From: Phycisphaerae bacterium
GTDB lineage: Bacteria > Planctomycetota > Phycisphaerae > Phycisphaerales > UBA1924
Reading direction: 5' to 3'
Length of the DNA stretch: 64,000 nucleotides
Assembly: GCA_030429705.1 (NCBI GenBank)
Contig: JAUIES010000002.1
Location: forward strand, 726,818 to 790,817
The position numbers were made by a program, and so were the translations under genes. Below are positions 18,701 to 26,744 of the stretch, piece by piece. Positions within the stretch are counted from its first letter, which is position 1. Each line of letters starts with the position of its first letter. Under the pieces are notes generated by a model. The model was given only the letters and a program-made list of their open reading frames with translations. It was not told the origin of the DNA and did not search any database.

Positions 18701-19020
18701 AGCAACTCGGATCGTCCGGCGTGCGAACCCATGAAGACCCCGTCACCCAGGTGCGTATGCACGCGTTCGACGCCTCCGATACAGTTGATGGTCCAGATGC
18801 GTTCAGCGGGGAACTCGGTCCAGACCTCCCAGTTTGAACACAGGTGTGTGTCGCCGGGGTCTGCGTCCATGAACGGGCCGCACTCCATATGGACATCAGA
18901 CGGGTTGACCAATTGGCCGTCGAACTCGGGTTCATTGATCACGGGGATCGCAGGCGGAACATTTGCGGTTGCCAATGACGCACAGAACACAACCACACTC
19001 AACAGACACAACTTGAACAT
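15724..19020 (-). CDS. Giant secreted glucose/sorbosone-dehydrogenase-like protein with PKD, ThuA-like, Ig and GC-type dockerin domains
   Basis: 1,098 residues from ATG 19020 (GGGAG 7-8 bases upstream; a longer frame exists but lacks a signal peptide at its start). Signal peptide about 1-20 (LLSVVVFCASLATA). An N-terminal beta-rich region reaches about 295. A GSDH/PQQ-dehydrogenase-like six-bladed propeller covers about 297-660 (with GEQGLTGIVVDP and YGLRNPFGGAWRP). A PKD domain follows at about 670-750 (WLWEFGDGTTST, HTYANDGIYDV), then a ThuA/glutamine-amidotransferase-like domain at about 755-940 (VRVAIIGGNASPS, HGQHLLENAVCWAAG), then an Ig-like domain at about 950-1040. The end is a dockerin with two EF-hand-like repeats (FNGDTQVDFFDVQSFL, DGVFDFFDVQAFL) closing in GCP. 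The domain limits are estimates. Likely surface-anchored oxidoreductase or sugar-binding protein. Confidence 0.85.
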   Translation of the reverse strand: MFKLCLLSVVVFCASLATANVPPAIPVINEPEFDGQLVNPSDVHMECGPFMDADPGDTHLCSNWEVWTEFPAERIWTINCIGGVERVHTHLGDGVFMGSHAGRSELLHDTDYLLRVRHRDSSGDGATEWSNWANRFFTTTSPTAINPLELDDIVDSPSPTWNDTTGLPYILPTASTQPSLTIESPVGETILRIDGFDGSSNFLTNPASIGSHEPARVRLSPGSFSKDLVMPETDLTFTTDEGNEVTVYIPSVRIAPGTDRLYWIAESGATYTATEGQTEPDFSDLVRGAPVPWAVRQSGYVVEVVASGFQLPVNIAFVPNPGPNPEDPLYYVTELYGTIKVVTNAGVVSDYVTGLLNFNPTGNFPGSGEQGLTGIVVDPVTGDVFAGYLRDPGGPHYPRISRFSSSDGGLTADNETVLLDMFGETQGQSHQISNFSFGPDGKLYVHMGDGFDASTGQNLNSYRGKVLRLNLDGSAPTDNPFYNAGNGIDSRDYIFAYGLRNPFGGAWRPSTNEHYAVENGPSVDRMMVIDEGINYLWDGSNESMFNFALYNWDPAHAPTNMTFVDPSIFDGSGFPAWAQDRAFVTESGPTYATGPQSRGKRVIEFELAPDGTVISGPNTLVEYVSNGKATAVGIAAGPDGLYFTDLYKDQDYASPIDRGAQVLRIRFVGDADFAATPTTGAAPLLVDFTDLSTVPNPTAWLWEFGDGTTSTAQHPSHTYANDGIYDVRLTVTGDHGIRVTQKPGFVRVGVPVRVAIIGGNASPSASDAAIATHLGQLGFEVLVYDDEPGNRPNATTLAAEYDIVVISSTTNSGNVAGEFVGVPVPVVFWEQALLRADRMGLAESGNTVGDVTAISILENTHPITTGHGVGALSVFSAPSTMSVGFSQYAPGATVLATRAGATGDATIIAAEVGAQLLGGQTAPDRRVFLFFEDNSWLTATHHGQHLLENAVCWAAGLVAPSVVDHPLDQTVSIGATVEFAVTASGSSPLAYTWRRNGITIPNAGSPTLTLTDVQTADAGMYDVVVSNPCGEVISQSATLTVNACLADFNGDTQVDFFDVQSFLQAFAAEDPSANIVPDGVFDFFDVQAFLGIFSAGCP

Positions 19021-19158
19021 ACAGATCTCCCCTTTACACATCGCTGGCGTACGTATCGCCTGCACTGCGACGGTTCAGTGTAGCGAAATCGACAAGATCT
19101 TGAAACTGGTTCTTCGAATTCGGAAGTGACTGCGACAAAGACCGAGACAAAACACCAC

Positions 19159-20625
19159 TCATGACTGCGGCGGTTTCAGCGCTCGACGCAGGATTTTGCC
19201 AGTGCCGTTGCGAGGAAGCGATTCGATGTGTATTGCCCGTTTTGGGACCTTGTAGCCTGCGAGTTTCGTTCGACAGTGGGCGATGATCGACTTGTCGTCG
19301 AACACCGCATCGGCTTCTAACTCGATAAACGCGATTGGCACCTCGCCGCGGACGGGATCAGGTTGCGCAATCACAGCCGATGCGGTGACCGAAGGATGTT
19401 CGTTGAGCACTTCTTCAATCTCACGGGGAAACACATTTTCGCCACCGATGATGAGCATCTCCTTGATGCGTCCGGTGATATAGAGGTGCCCGTCTTCATC
19501 GAACCGAGCCATGTCTCCCGTGCGGAATCGCCCGATCTCGTCGAATGCGGCTGCCGACTCTGAAGGCAGTTTGTAATACCCACGCATGACATTCGGCCCG
19601 GCGATGCGCAGTTCACCTTCATGACCGAGACCGACTTCTTCGCCCGTCTGTTCATGCACGATGTGTTGAACGACACCGGGCAGTGGTTTGCCGACCGATT
19701 TGTGTTTGTACTCTTGCGGCCTGCACCAGTTGGTCACCGGTGAGGTTTCCGTCAAACCATACCCTTCAGCGATTGACACACCGAAGCGTTCTTGGAACCG
19801 CCTGGCCACATCGGCGGGCAGGGGTTCGCCGCCGGAAACTGCGAAGCGCAGTGACGAGAAGTCGTCAGGCTTCGCACTCTTGACCTGCAGTATCGCTGCA
19901 TACATCGACGGAATCGCAACGAACATTGCCGGGCGATGCGTGCGAAACAGGTCGACGATGCGTGTGGGAACGAATCGTGCGGTGTAGACAACCTTGAGCC
20001 CGGCTGTCAACGGCAGGAGTGTCAACACGGTGAGGCCGAACGAGTGGAACTGCGGCAACACACCACAGAACACATCTGATTGTTCGAAGTGGACCCAGTT
20101 AAGCACTTGATTGATATTGGCTGCCAGATTGCCGTGCGTGAGCATGACGCCTTTGGGCTTGCCGCTGGTTCCTGAGGTGTAGAGGATAACAGCGAGGTCA
20201 CCGGGCTCTGCAGATGCCGGCCAACGCGGGCTGGGGATGCCATCGAGTTTCAATGACTCAAGCGTGACGAGATGATCGACCCTCGGCGGCTCGGAGAGAA
20301 ACTCGAGCATCGGTTCTGCAGTCAGGATGATGTCGGTCTCACAATCATCGACGACATATTGCAGTTCATCGGGCTTGAGCAGGTAGTTGAGTGGTACCAA
20401 TGTTCGGCCCAGCATCCAGCAGGCCAGAGCCGCGATGGGGAACGCCCCACTTGTCGGCAGCATCACCCCGACATGAGGGGTCTTGGACCTGGCCTCGATG
20501 GCATCGGCGAGATTCATGGCTGCAACCAGAATCTCGATCCCCCGGTACGATCGCCTGTCGTCGACGACCGTGGTTTTGGTTGGATGCGTGATGAGTCTTC
20601 GAATGATGGGCCAGTGAACGCTCAT
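19159..20625 (-). CDS. AMP-binding acyl-CoA ligase / acyl-activating enzyme
   Basis: 488 residues from ATG 20625; an upstream extension would run into the divergent lipoprotein gene. Adenylate-forming motifs are in order: LYTSGTSGKPKGVMLTHGNL (A3), YGLTETSPV (A5), RFRTGDMARFDEDGHLYITG (A7), GRIKEMLIIGGENVFPREIE (A8), and PRNGTGKILRR with the catalytic lysine (A10). It activates a carboxylic acid as an acyl-adenylate and probably transfers it to CoA; the substrate chain length cannot be read. It resembles long-chain fatty-acid-CoA ligases. No obvious pathway partner is adjacent. Confidence 0.92.
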   Translation of the reverse strand: MSVHWPIIRRLITHPTKTTVVDDRRSYRGIEILVAAMNLADAIEARSKTPHVGVMLPTSGAFPIAALACWMLGRTLVPLNYLLKPDELQYVVDDCETDIILTAEPMLEFLSEPPRVDHLVTLESLKLDGIPSPRWPASAEPGDLAVILYTSGTSGKPKGVMLTHGNLAANINQVLNWVHFEQSDVFCGVLPQFHSFGLTVLTLLPLTAGLKVVYTARFVPTRIVDLFRTHRPAMFVAIPSMYAAILQVKSAKPDDFSSLRFAVSGGEPLPADVARRFQERFGVSIAEGYGLTETSPVTNWCRPQEYKHKSVGKPLPGVVQHIVHEQTGEEVGLGHEGELRIAGPNVMRGYYKLPSESAAAFDEIGRFRTGDMARFDEDGHLYITGRIKEMLIIGGENVFPREIEEVLNEHPSVTASAVIAQPDPVRGEVPIAFIELEADAVFDDKSIIAHCRTKLAGYKVPKRAIHIESLPRNGTGKILRRALKPPQS

Positions 20626-20670
20626 GTGGTGTGCAGCTTCCTGATAGAGTGATTCGGACGGAGTGATGAT

Positions 20671-21279
20671 ATGAGACAGTCCGACTGGCTGCACAGATGG
20701 CGATTGACCGACCGGCATGGGTCTGCAGGGCTCGTGTTCGGCGTGGTTGCCTTTGGTCTCGGCTGCGGACCTTCCACGCCGACGGAGACGGTCCCGCCGC
20801 AGGAATCTTCGCAAACCGACACAGACGAAATAGGGACGACAGACCAACCAGATGTGGATGAAACCCCGGTTGTCGAGCCGAAACCGGTCGCTGTCGAACC
20901 GGCGTTGGCGGATGAGTCAACTTCTCCTGACAAGCCCGCCGAGCCGCAGGTCGCTGATGGACCGGTGGCGGGTGACCTCGACGGCCAACGCTTCGATCTT
21001 GCCCAAGCGTCACTCAACGATACGACGCTGGCGTTTACCGATTCGACAGGGCGTGTTGTGACGGTGGCGATCTTCGGATCGACAACGGATGCCATGCGGC
21101 TCATCGACGATGTCATCCCATTCGGTTCGCCGCATATCTATGTGAAGCCTGGCCGCGACGCCCCCCCGGCCGCGTACACAGAAGGATACCGGATGCTGCT
21201 TGATGTGCCCGCCGGCACGATCTGGCTCGAATTGCCTGACGAGCGCGGGCTGATTTCAGGACACTTTGTCATTGATTAA
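20671..21279 (+). CDS. Putative lipoprotein with acidic linker, unknown function
   Basis: 202 residues. The N-terminus is basic, then hydrophobic (GLVFGVVAFGLGCG), with a Cys at residue 32 fitting a loose lipobox. A Pro/Thr/Glu-rich, mostly disordered linker covers residues about 35-95. A compact C-terminal domain of about 100 residues follows, beginning DLDGQRFDLAQASLNDTTLA and ending GTIWLELPDERGLISG. No family recognised. It is divergent from the acyl-CoA ligase gene with a 45-bp gap. Confidence 0.65.
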   Translation: MRQSDWLHRWRLTDRHGSAGLVFGVVAFGLGCGPSTPTETVPPQESSQTDTDEIGTTDQPDVDETPVVEPKPVAVEPALADESTSPDKPAEPQVADGPVAGDLDGQRFDLAQASLNDTTLAFTDSTGRVVTVAIFGSTTDAMRLIDDVIPFGSPHIYVKPGRDAPPAAYTEGYRMLLDVPAGTIWLELPDERGLISGHFVID

Positions 21280-21430
21280 CGAAGCGGCGTGTGTGAACTT
21301 TACACGGTCTGCCCGCACTGAACATGACTTCGTGCCGGGCAAGATGTGAACTGGTGATTTGCGATACGCATGGATCGAGCCTGCGATGTAGAATCATCCA
21401 TTCACCTGTTTCGATTCAAGGAGCATCACC

Positions 21431-22669
21431 ATGCCATTTGATCCGATCGAGTCGTACGCCAACAGCCGACATGAGTTTGGAGAACATGGCGGTGTGAACA
21501 TGTCGATCGAGGCATCGACGACTTTTACCGTCATGGAAGCCGAATTGATGCCCGAGATCTTTCAGGGCAGGCTCGGGCCCGGCGACCAGAAGACCGGCGG
21601 CGGCGGGTGCTATCTCTATTCACGGCACTTCAACCCGACGGTCTACACACTCGGGCGAGCCATCGCCGCGATCGAGGGGACCGAAGCGGGGTATTGCACA
21701 GCGTCTGGGATGGCGGCGATCGCGACAACACTCATGCAGATCTGCCACCCCGGCGATGAGATCGTCAGTGCGGCTGCGGTCTATGGCGGGACCTTTGCTC
21801 TGCTCAAAGAATACCTCCCGGCCAAATGCACCATCAACACCCGGTTCGTTGATATCACCGATCTTGACGCGGTCAAGGCGGCGGTCAACGAACGAACCAA
21901 AGTCATCTACTGCGAGACTCTGTCCAACCCGACGCTGGCGATTGCGGATATCCCTGCTTTGGCCGAGATCGCTCATGAAGCCGGGGCGATGCTGGTGGTT
22001 GACAATACCTTCAGCCCATTGATTGTTTCGCCGGCCCAACACGGAGCGGATGTGGTCGTGCACTCGATCACGAAGTTTCTCGGGGGGGCGAGCGACATCA
22101 TCGCGGGTGCTGTGTGCGCGAGTAACGACTTCATTTCGAGCCTGATGGATCTGCATATGGGGTCCGTGATGTTGCTCGGGCCGACCATGGACCCACAAAC
22201 GGCGTTTCAACTGTCGCTTCGGCTGCCGCACCTGGGGCTTCGGATGGCCGAGCACAGCCGGCGGGCTCAGTTCATGGCCGAGCGGCTCGCCGAGCACGGT
22301 GTCAAGGTCGATTATCCCGGCCTGCCCGGCTTTGGGCACCGAGCGACTTTCGACCGCATTCGCAACGACGGCTTTGGCGCCGGGGGCTTGCTCACGCTCG
22401 ATGTCGGGTCCAGCGAGACCGCGAGCGAACTGATGACCTTGCTGCAGAACGAGTACCGATTCGGCTACATGGCGGTCAGTCTTGGCTATTTTGACACGCT
22501 GATGAGTTGTTCGGCGAGCAGCACATCGAGTGAACTCGACGATGACGACCTGCGGCGGGCGGGCATCGCGCCCGGGCTGGTCCGCATGTCGATCGGATAC
22601 ACCGGTTCGGTCGAACAGCGGTGGGAACAGCTTGAGTCAGCCCTGCGCGATGTCGGTGTGATCACCTAA
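21431..22669 (+). CDS. Trans-sulfuration family PLP enzyme (methionine gamma-lyase / cystathionine gamma-synthase-like)
   Basis: 412 residues with a strong AAGGAG ribosome site. Cys/Met metabolism PLP-family segments are present: YSRHFNPTVYTLGRAIAAIE, the CETLSNPTLAIADIP loop, VVDNTFSPLIVSPAQHGADV, and the PLP-lysine region VVHSITKFLGGASDI. It is a cytoplasmic homotetrameric lyase or synthase. Unusually, the N-terminal region carries a Gly-rich insert (QKTGGGGCYLYSR), and the C-terminal segment LMSCSASSTSSEL is characteristic of the methionine-gamma-lyase-like subgroup. No sulfur-metabolism partner is adjacent, so the exact reaction is uncertain. Its stop overlaps the convergent transporter by 4 bp. 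Confidence 0.9.
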   Translation: MPFDPIESYANSRHEFGEHGGVNMSIEASTTFTVMEAELMPEIFQGRLGPGDQKTGGGGCYLYSRHFNPTVYTLGRAIAAIEGTEAGYCTASGMAAIATTLMQICHPGDEIVSAAAVYGGTFALLKEYLPAKCTINTRFVDITDLDAVKAAVNERTKVIYCETLSNPTLAIADIPALAEIAHEAGAMLVVDNTFSPLIVSPAQHGADVVVHSITKFLGGASDIIAGAVCASNDFISSLMDLHMGSVMLLGPTMDPQTAFQLSLRLPHLGLRMAEHSRRAQFMAERLAEHGVKVDYPGLPGFGHRATFDRIRNDGFGAGGLLTLDVGSSETASELMTLLQNEYRFGYMAVSLGYFDTLMSCSASSTSSELDDDDLRRAGIAPGLVRMSIGYTGSVEQRWEQLESALRDVGVIT

Positions 22670-23811
22670 CGATCGCTCGGCGCGGGCTGATTGTCGGGCG
22701 TTTCGCGTTCATCCACCACCGAGGCCACGACCGCGTCGACCGGCAGGTCGGCGAACTCTTCTGGTTTGGCTTCAAGCGGCGGCGTGCCGGGGCGTTCGCG
22801 CATCTTGTGCTGCACCCAGATACACATGGCGGCACCCGCGATCGCGACGAAGCCGCACGCCCATTGCGGGATGGTCAGCACCTCGCCGAGCGCGAAATAC
22901 GCGATGATCCCGACGCCGAGCGGCTGGAGCTGCAGGACCGCTGTGCTGACCGCGACGCCGATGCGCTGGATGGCGATGTAGTAGAGCACATGGCTGCCGG
23001 CAATGCCGGTGTAGGTCGAGATGAACAGGATGAACAGCAGCCCCCCCGAAAGCGAGGGCACGGTCATGCCCCGTGAACTGCTCAGCGTCACCATCATGAT
23101 GATCATCGCGACGGCGGTGTATTGGCTGATCGCGGCAAAGGCGAGGGGCGACGAGATGCCGCGCATGTACTTGCGGACAGACAGGGCGTAGCCGCCGTAG
23201 CCCACGCCGGCGGCCATGGCGAGGAGAACGCCCCCGACCAGATGCTCGCTCTCGCCCGCACCGCGGTCGATGAGCTTGAGGATCAGGACACCCATGATGC
23301 CGAGCGTGGCGAGTGTCGCGCCGATGATGAAGAACCGCGTGCGGATGATCAGGCGTTCGCTCGCGAACATGATGGCGGCCCCGATCGCGACGGCGACGAT
23401 CTGGAACCGCAGCGCGATCACCACCAGTGTCGGATCGATCAGGTAGAAGGCGTAGGTGAACGCCGACTGGCTGATGGCGTTGATGCACGCGGGCACGAAC
23501 GCTTTTTTCATGATGCCCTCGGGCAGTTTGCCGCGTCTTCTGGCGATGAGCAGGAACGGCAGCCAGGTCAGTGCGGCCAGGCCGTAGCGCCAGCCGTTGC
23601 TGGTCCACGCGTCGATGTGGTCGACGAGCATGCCGATGAAGACCGGCGTGACCGACCAGCCGCCGAGGGTGAGGATCGCGCACGCGATGCCGACCAGTTG
23701 GAACGAGCGTGTTGGCAAGAGGCGAGTGATTCCTTTCGTGCCCGCAGCGGGGGCGGATGCTAGACTCGTTTGGCAGGCGTACGCACTGTTGCGGCACGCT
23801 TTCCTGATCAC
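22666..23811 (-). CDS. EamA/DMT-family transporter
   Basis: 381 residues with ten hydrophobic segments in two repeated five-helix halves, the DMT/EamA layout (for example VGIACAILTLGGWSVTPVFI, ALRFQIVAVAIGAAIMF and YTGIAGSHVLYYIAIQ). It is an inner-membrane drug/metabolite exporter-type protein; substrate unknown. The start is uncertain because the first 30 residues are atypical and no clear ribosome site is seen. An internal start is possible. It is divergent from crcB. Confidence 0.86.
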   Translation of the reverse strand: MIRKACRNSAYACQTSLASAPAAGTKGITRLLPTRSFQLVGIACAILTLGGWSVTPVFIGMLVDHIDAWTSNGWRYGLAALTWLPFLLIARRRGKLPEGIMKKAFVPACINAISQSAFTYAFYLIDPTLVVIALRFQIVAVAIGAAIMFASERLIIRTRFFIIGATLATLGIMGVLILKLIDRGAGESEHLVGGVLLAMAAGVGYGGYALSVRKYMRGISSPLAFAAISQYTAVAMIIMMVTLSSSRGMTVPSLSGGLLFILFISTYTGIAGSHVLYYIAIQRIGVAVSTAVLQLQPLGVGIIAYFALGEVLTIPQWACGFVAIAGAAMCIWVQHKMRERPGTPPLEAKPEEFADLPVDAVVASVVDERETPDNQPAPSDR

Positions 23812-23852
23812 GCCACCCTTGTTTTTCGCCCCAGCACGCGCTGTTCAGACCC

Positions 23853-24281
23853 ATGTCGAGCCCCATGTCGAGCCCAATTCTTGCGACCATCCTGATCTTT
23901 CTCGGCGGCGGCACGGGGACCCTGGCCCGGTACGGGACTTCGGTTGGTCTGCGCAGCCTCGGGTGGTCCAGCGGGTCGTTTCCCACGGCGACGCTGGCGG
24001 TCAATCTGATCGGGTGCTTTACGATCGGGCTCATTGCGCACGCGGCGCTGACCGGCTGGGGCGTGCGCGAGGAGTTGCGGCTGGCGCTGATTGTCGGTCT
24101 GCTCGGCGGGCTGACCACCTTTTCGAGTTTCGGCTACGAGACCGTGTCGATGTGGAATGACGGGCACCAGGCGCGGGCGATTGGCTATGTTCTTGCGAGC
24201 AACATCGGCGGCTTGGCTGCGGCCGGGCTCGGGCTGCTCGTTGCCGGTTCAATGGCAGGCTCAGAAGGAGCGGCATCATGA
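23853..24281 (+). CDS. crcB: Fluoride ion transporter CrcB/Fluc
   Basis: 142 residues with four transmembrane helices. Family signatures are present: FLGGGTGTLARYG, LAVNLIGCFTIGLIA, and the helix-break motif GLLGGLTTFSSFGYE with the channel Phe and Ser residues. It is a dual-topology homodimeric fluoride channel that protects cells from toxic fluoride. Two in-frame ATGs (23853 and 23865) are both plausible. No fluoride riboswitch could be recognised in the short upstream gap. Its stop overlaps the next gene, sixA, by 4 bp. Confidence 0.93.
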   Translation: MSSPMSSPILATILIFLGGGTGTLARYGTSVGLRSLGWSSGSFPTATLAVNLIGCFTIGLIAHAALTGWGVREELRLALIVGLLGGLTTFSSFGYETVSMWNDGHQARAIGYVLASNIGGLAAAGLGLLVAGSMAGSEGAAS

Positions 24282-24757
24282 TGGTCTTTATTGCCCGGCA
24301 CGGCAAGGCGCACCGCGACTCGGCGAGCGGGACGGACCGCGACCGGGCGCTCAAGCCGCGCGGCCGGCGGCAGGCGGCGTTTCTGGGTGAACAACTCGCG
24401 GCACTGGTCGAACGGCCGGGTGCCGTCCTCATGAGCCCGTTCGTTCGTACGGTTGAGACCGCGACCATCATCGCGGATGCGCTCGACCTCGAAGCGCTCG
24501 TCGACGAACGGTTGATTTGTGACGCCCCCCCGGACGCGGCGATTGACTTGATTGCTGAATACACCTCGCTCGGCGTGGTGCCGTGCCTTGTCGGGCACAA
24601 CCCGCAGGTCTCGGTGGTGGTCAGCGCGCTCCTCGGCGGGGTCGCGGGGATGCCCGTTGGCATGCGGACGGGCGAACTGGCAGCGCTGGCGAGTGATGCG
24701 CCGCAGCCGATCGGCACCTGCCGCCTGGTGCACCGTCTGCGGCTGGAGAAGGACTGA
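24278..24757 (+). CDS. sixA: SixA-like phosphohistidine phosphatase
   Basis: 159 residues starting with the catalytic MMVFIARHGKAHRD; the His of the RHG motif is the phospho-acceptor. MSPFVRTVETATIIADAL and VGHNPQVSVVV are the remaining histidine-phosphatase-family pieces. SixA removes phosphate from histidine-containing phosphotransfer domains in the cytoplasm; the substrate here is unknown. It starts with AAGGAG 8 bases upstream, inside the end of crcB, so translation is coupled. Confidence 0.86.
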   Translation: MMVFIARHGKAHRDSASGTDRDRALKPRGRRQAAFLGEQLAALVERPGAVLMSPFVRTVETATIIADALDLEALVDERLICDAPPDAAIDLIAEYTSLGVVPCLVGHNPQVSVVVSALLGGVAGMPVGMRTGELAALASDAPQPIGTCRLVHRLRLEKD

Positions 24758-24801
24758 GTCATGCGGCAGCCGGGCGGACGAATCGGTCAGGAGGCACCCC
24801 G

Positions 24802-25176
24802 TTGAGCCGGATGACCCGACAGCGCGCGGCGATCGAAGCGGCGTTCAAGACCGCCGGTCGGCCGTTGAGCCCGACCGAGATCCATGCTTCCGCGGTCAAG
24901 CAGATCGAGAACCTCGGGCTCTCGACCGTGTATCGCACGCTGCGCCGGCTCGAAGACGAAGGCGTGATCGCTCCGGTCACCGTGCCTGATGAACCCCCCC
25001 GCTACGAACTGGCGCATGTGGCCGAGCACCACCATCACCATTTTCATTGCCGAAAGTGCGGGCGTGTCTATGACATTGATGGCTGCCCGACGGGTCTGAA
25101 GAAGATGACCCCGCCGGGTTTTACGGTCGAAGAGCACACGCTGGTCTTGCACGGCCTGTGCGACCGGTGCGGGTGA
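24802..25176 (+). CDS. Fur-family metalloregulator
   Basis: 124 residues. TTG 24802 is the likely start because AGGAGG lies 7-8 bases before it; an ATG at 24811 is also in frame. The winged-helix domain includes LSPTEIHASAVKQ and LSTVYRTLRRLEDEG. The histidine cluster HHHHHFHC leads to C83xxC86, and C120xxC123 closes the protein, giving the structural Zn site. The metal-sensing side cannot be assigned as iron, zinc or peroxide from sequence. It follows sixA by 44 bp on the same strand. Confidence 0.9.
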   Translation: MSRMTRQRAAIEAAFKTAGRPLSPTEIHASAVKQIENLGLSTVYRTLRRLEDEGVIAPVTVPDEPPRYELAHVAEHHHHHFHCRKCGRVYDIDGCPTGLKKMTPPGFTVEEHTLVLHGLCDRCG

Positions 25177-25303
25177 GGCGTTGGTTGACGCGCTCTGGCC
25201 TGATGGGGAGCGTACGCGGAGCACGCGGAGAGGCGCGGAGGCCGCGGAGTGATGGCAGGGACTGGATGGCGGAGATTGGATGGCAGGGATGGTGCTCCAT
25301 GAG

Positions 25304-25357
25304 CCCCCTCCCCCGCGCCCGCGGGGGAGGTGCCCGAGTCCGCGAGGGCGGAGGGGG
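25304..25357. repeat. GC-rich REP-like hairpin element
   Basis: An internal inverted repeat, CTCCCCCGCG / CGCGGGGGAG, is followed by a linker and a purine-rich end (GGCGGAGGGGG) complementary to the C-rich start. It lies in the fur-to-nuclease gap, 127 bp after the fur stop. It may act in transcript termination or be a mobile REP-type unit; no coding signal is seen. Confidence 0.5.
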
Positions 25358-25483
25358 TTCGGTCGCGTTCGAGACTTGCGTGGTGCTCGACTTCTGGAGG
25401 TGGCGGCCCGATCGGCGATCGTTTGGATCGATGCTGATTCGGCGTTGATCGAATCGGCTCTTGAAGGGGCGACACCTGTTCTT

Positions 25484-25707
25484 GCGTCGATCAAATCTGG
25501 TCTTGAACAGGTCAATTCTGGTCTTGAATGGATCAATTCTGCTCTGGAATTGGCCAATTGTGCTTCTGCATCGATCAATTCTGTTGTTGAATTGATCAAT
25601 TCTGTTCTTGCATCGATCAATTCTGCTCTTGAATTGGCCAATTCTGTTCCTGAATTGGTCAATTGTGCTTCTGAATTGGCCAATTGTGGTGTTGCATCGA
25701 TCAATTC
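25484..25707. repeat. 21-bp tandem array of AT-rich palindromes (array 1)
   Basis: Eleven units start exactly every 21 bp at 25484, 25505, 25526, 25547, 25568, 25589, 25610, 25631, 25652, 25673 and 25694. Each has a 14-bp core of the type GAATTGATCAATTC, GAATTGGCCAATTC or GCATCGATCAATTC; the copies at 25589 and 25631 are perfect palindromes. The plus strand is open through the array (frame of 25280-25879) with heptads like SALELIN, and the minus strand is also open, giving AELIDAR-like heptads. No ribosome site or ATG clearly starts either frame. The codon choice (AAT, TCT, TTG) is unlike the neighbours. Whether the array codes for a coiled coil or is a non-coding binding array is unresolved. 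The rest of the gap 25177-26039 holds no recognisable gene. Confidence 0.75.
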
Positions 25708-26039
25708 TGCTCTGTCATCGAGCGATCAACATGCAACATCGGCCCCCCCATCGCTTGCGCCGCCCGGCCCGATCGTGGCTCACGCGTCATCACGCAAGTT
25801 TTTATTCGAGACCACACCGATTGTGGTGGGTGGTGTAGTGCAGCCAATCTACAAACTCTGGCATTTGATCCAGTTATGAGTCAAGTAGTCGGTAACCGAA
25901 CCGCCACTGCCGGGTGGTCATCGCCCACACCGGTGCGCACGTCAATTCTCTCGCTATACTGAATCTCGCCCAGCGCGGTCCAGAGCCTTGGATACAGGAA
26001 ATCCTGTTCAGTAATACGTTAAGTGACTTGAGGTGAATC

Positions 26040-26744
26040 GTGGCCGCTGAGAACGAGATCCTTTCATACTTCGATATGTGCCAGAGGGAAGGCACTTCAC
26101 TCCAACGCGGCATGAATTTCCGACTCCATGGCGGGCATTCCGTCTTGCTGATGTCAGTTCGGCGAAATGCGCCTTATCAAGATAAAGTGCGAGATGATGG
26201 TGCAGTTCTGATTTACGAAGGCCATGATCATCCTCGGACACCTGAAACACCAAATCCAAAGATTCTGGATCAGCCTGAGTTTTTGCCAGGTGGCGGCCCC
26301 ACGGAGAATGGAAAGTTCCATCATGCAGCTCAGGAATTCAAAGCCGGGCGTAAAGCGCCGGACCTGATCCGTGTGTATGAGAAACTCCGAAAAGGCATCT
26401 GGAGCTACAACGGGTTTTTTCACCTCGTCGATTCGTGGCTTCAATCCGACGGCTCACGTCAGGTCTTTAGATTTCGATTGGAGGCAATCGAGGAAGCCCA
26501 GGATGAATCTGCAGCGGTGGATACTTTGTACCGCGAAGTGAAGCATCGACGTATAATTCCAACTCATGTCAAGTTGGAGGTTTGGCAACGAGATGGTGGT
26601 AAGTGTACTATGTGTGGCTCTACGAACGAACTTCATTTCGATCACATTTTGCCATACTCCAAAGGAGGTACATCGCTCAAAGTTGAAAATATTCAACTGC
26701 TATGTGCCAGGCACAACCTTCTGAAAAGTGCTCGAATAGAGTAG
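26040..26744 (+). CDS. SRA/YDG-like plus HNH nuclease (modification-dependent restriction type)
   Basis: 234 residues from GTG 26040 (GAGGTG upstream). The N-terminal half resembles an SRA/YDG domain, which reads modified bases in flipped-out form: GTSLQRGMNFRLHGG and DDGAVLIYEGHD. The C-terminal HNH nuclease is clear: a CxxC pair (CTMCGSTNE), LHFDHILPYSKGGTSL with the catalytic His, then ENIQLLCARHN. Such proteins cut DNA carrying modified cytosines (type IV-like). No methyltransferase partner is adjacent. Gene and downstream DNA are AT-richer than the surrounding chromosome, suggesting acquisition. An orphan HNH with another ligand domain is the alternative. Confidence 0.72.
   Translation: MAAENEILSYFDMCQREGTSLQRGMNFRLHGGHSVLLMSVRRNAPYQDKVRDDGAVLIYEGHDHPRTPETPNPKILDQPEFLPGGGPTENGKFHHAAQEFKAGRKAPDLIRVYEKLRKGIWSYNGFFHLVDSWLQSDGSRQVFRFRLEAIEEAQDESAAVDTLYREVKHRRIIPTHVKLEVWQRDGGKCTMCGSTNELHFDHILPYSKGGTSLKVENIQLLCARHNLLKSARIE

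Noticed and set aside
23812..23852. Fluoride riboswitch before crcB
   Set aside because: The gap to the divergent transporter gene is only 41 bp and none of the conserved riboswitch elements were recognised.
22772..24118. 448-codon minus-strand frame rich in Arg, His and Pro
   Set aside because: A shadow of the EamA and crcB genes; composition is typical of out-of-frame GC-rich DNA.
24787..25704. Long minus-strand frame through array 1
   Set aside because: It begins at a TTG inside the repeat and covers the whole Fur gene on the opposite strand; openness comes from the stop-free repeat unit.
25484..25707. CRISPR array
   Set aside because: Repeats are contiguous without unique spacers, and no cas genes are near. 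The same holds for 40606-40745.
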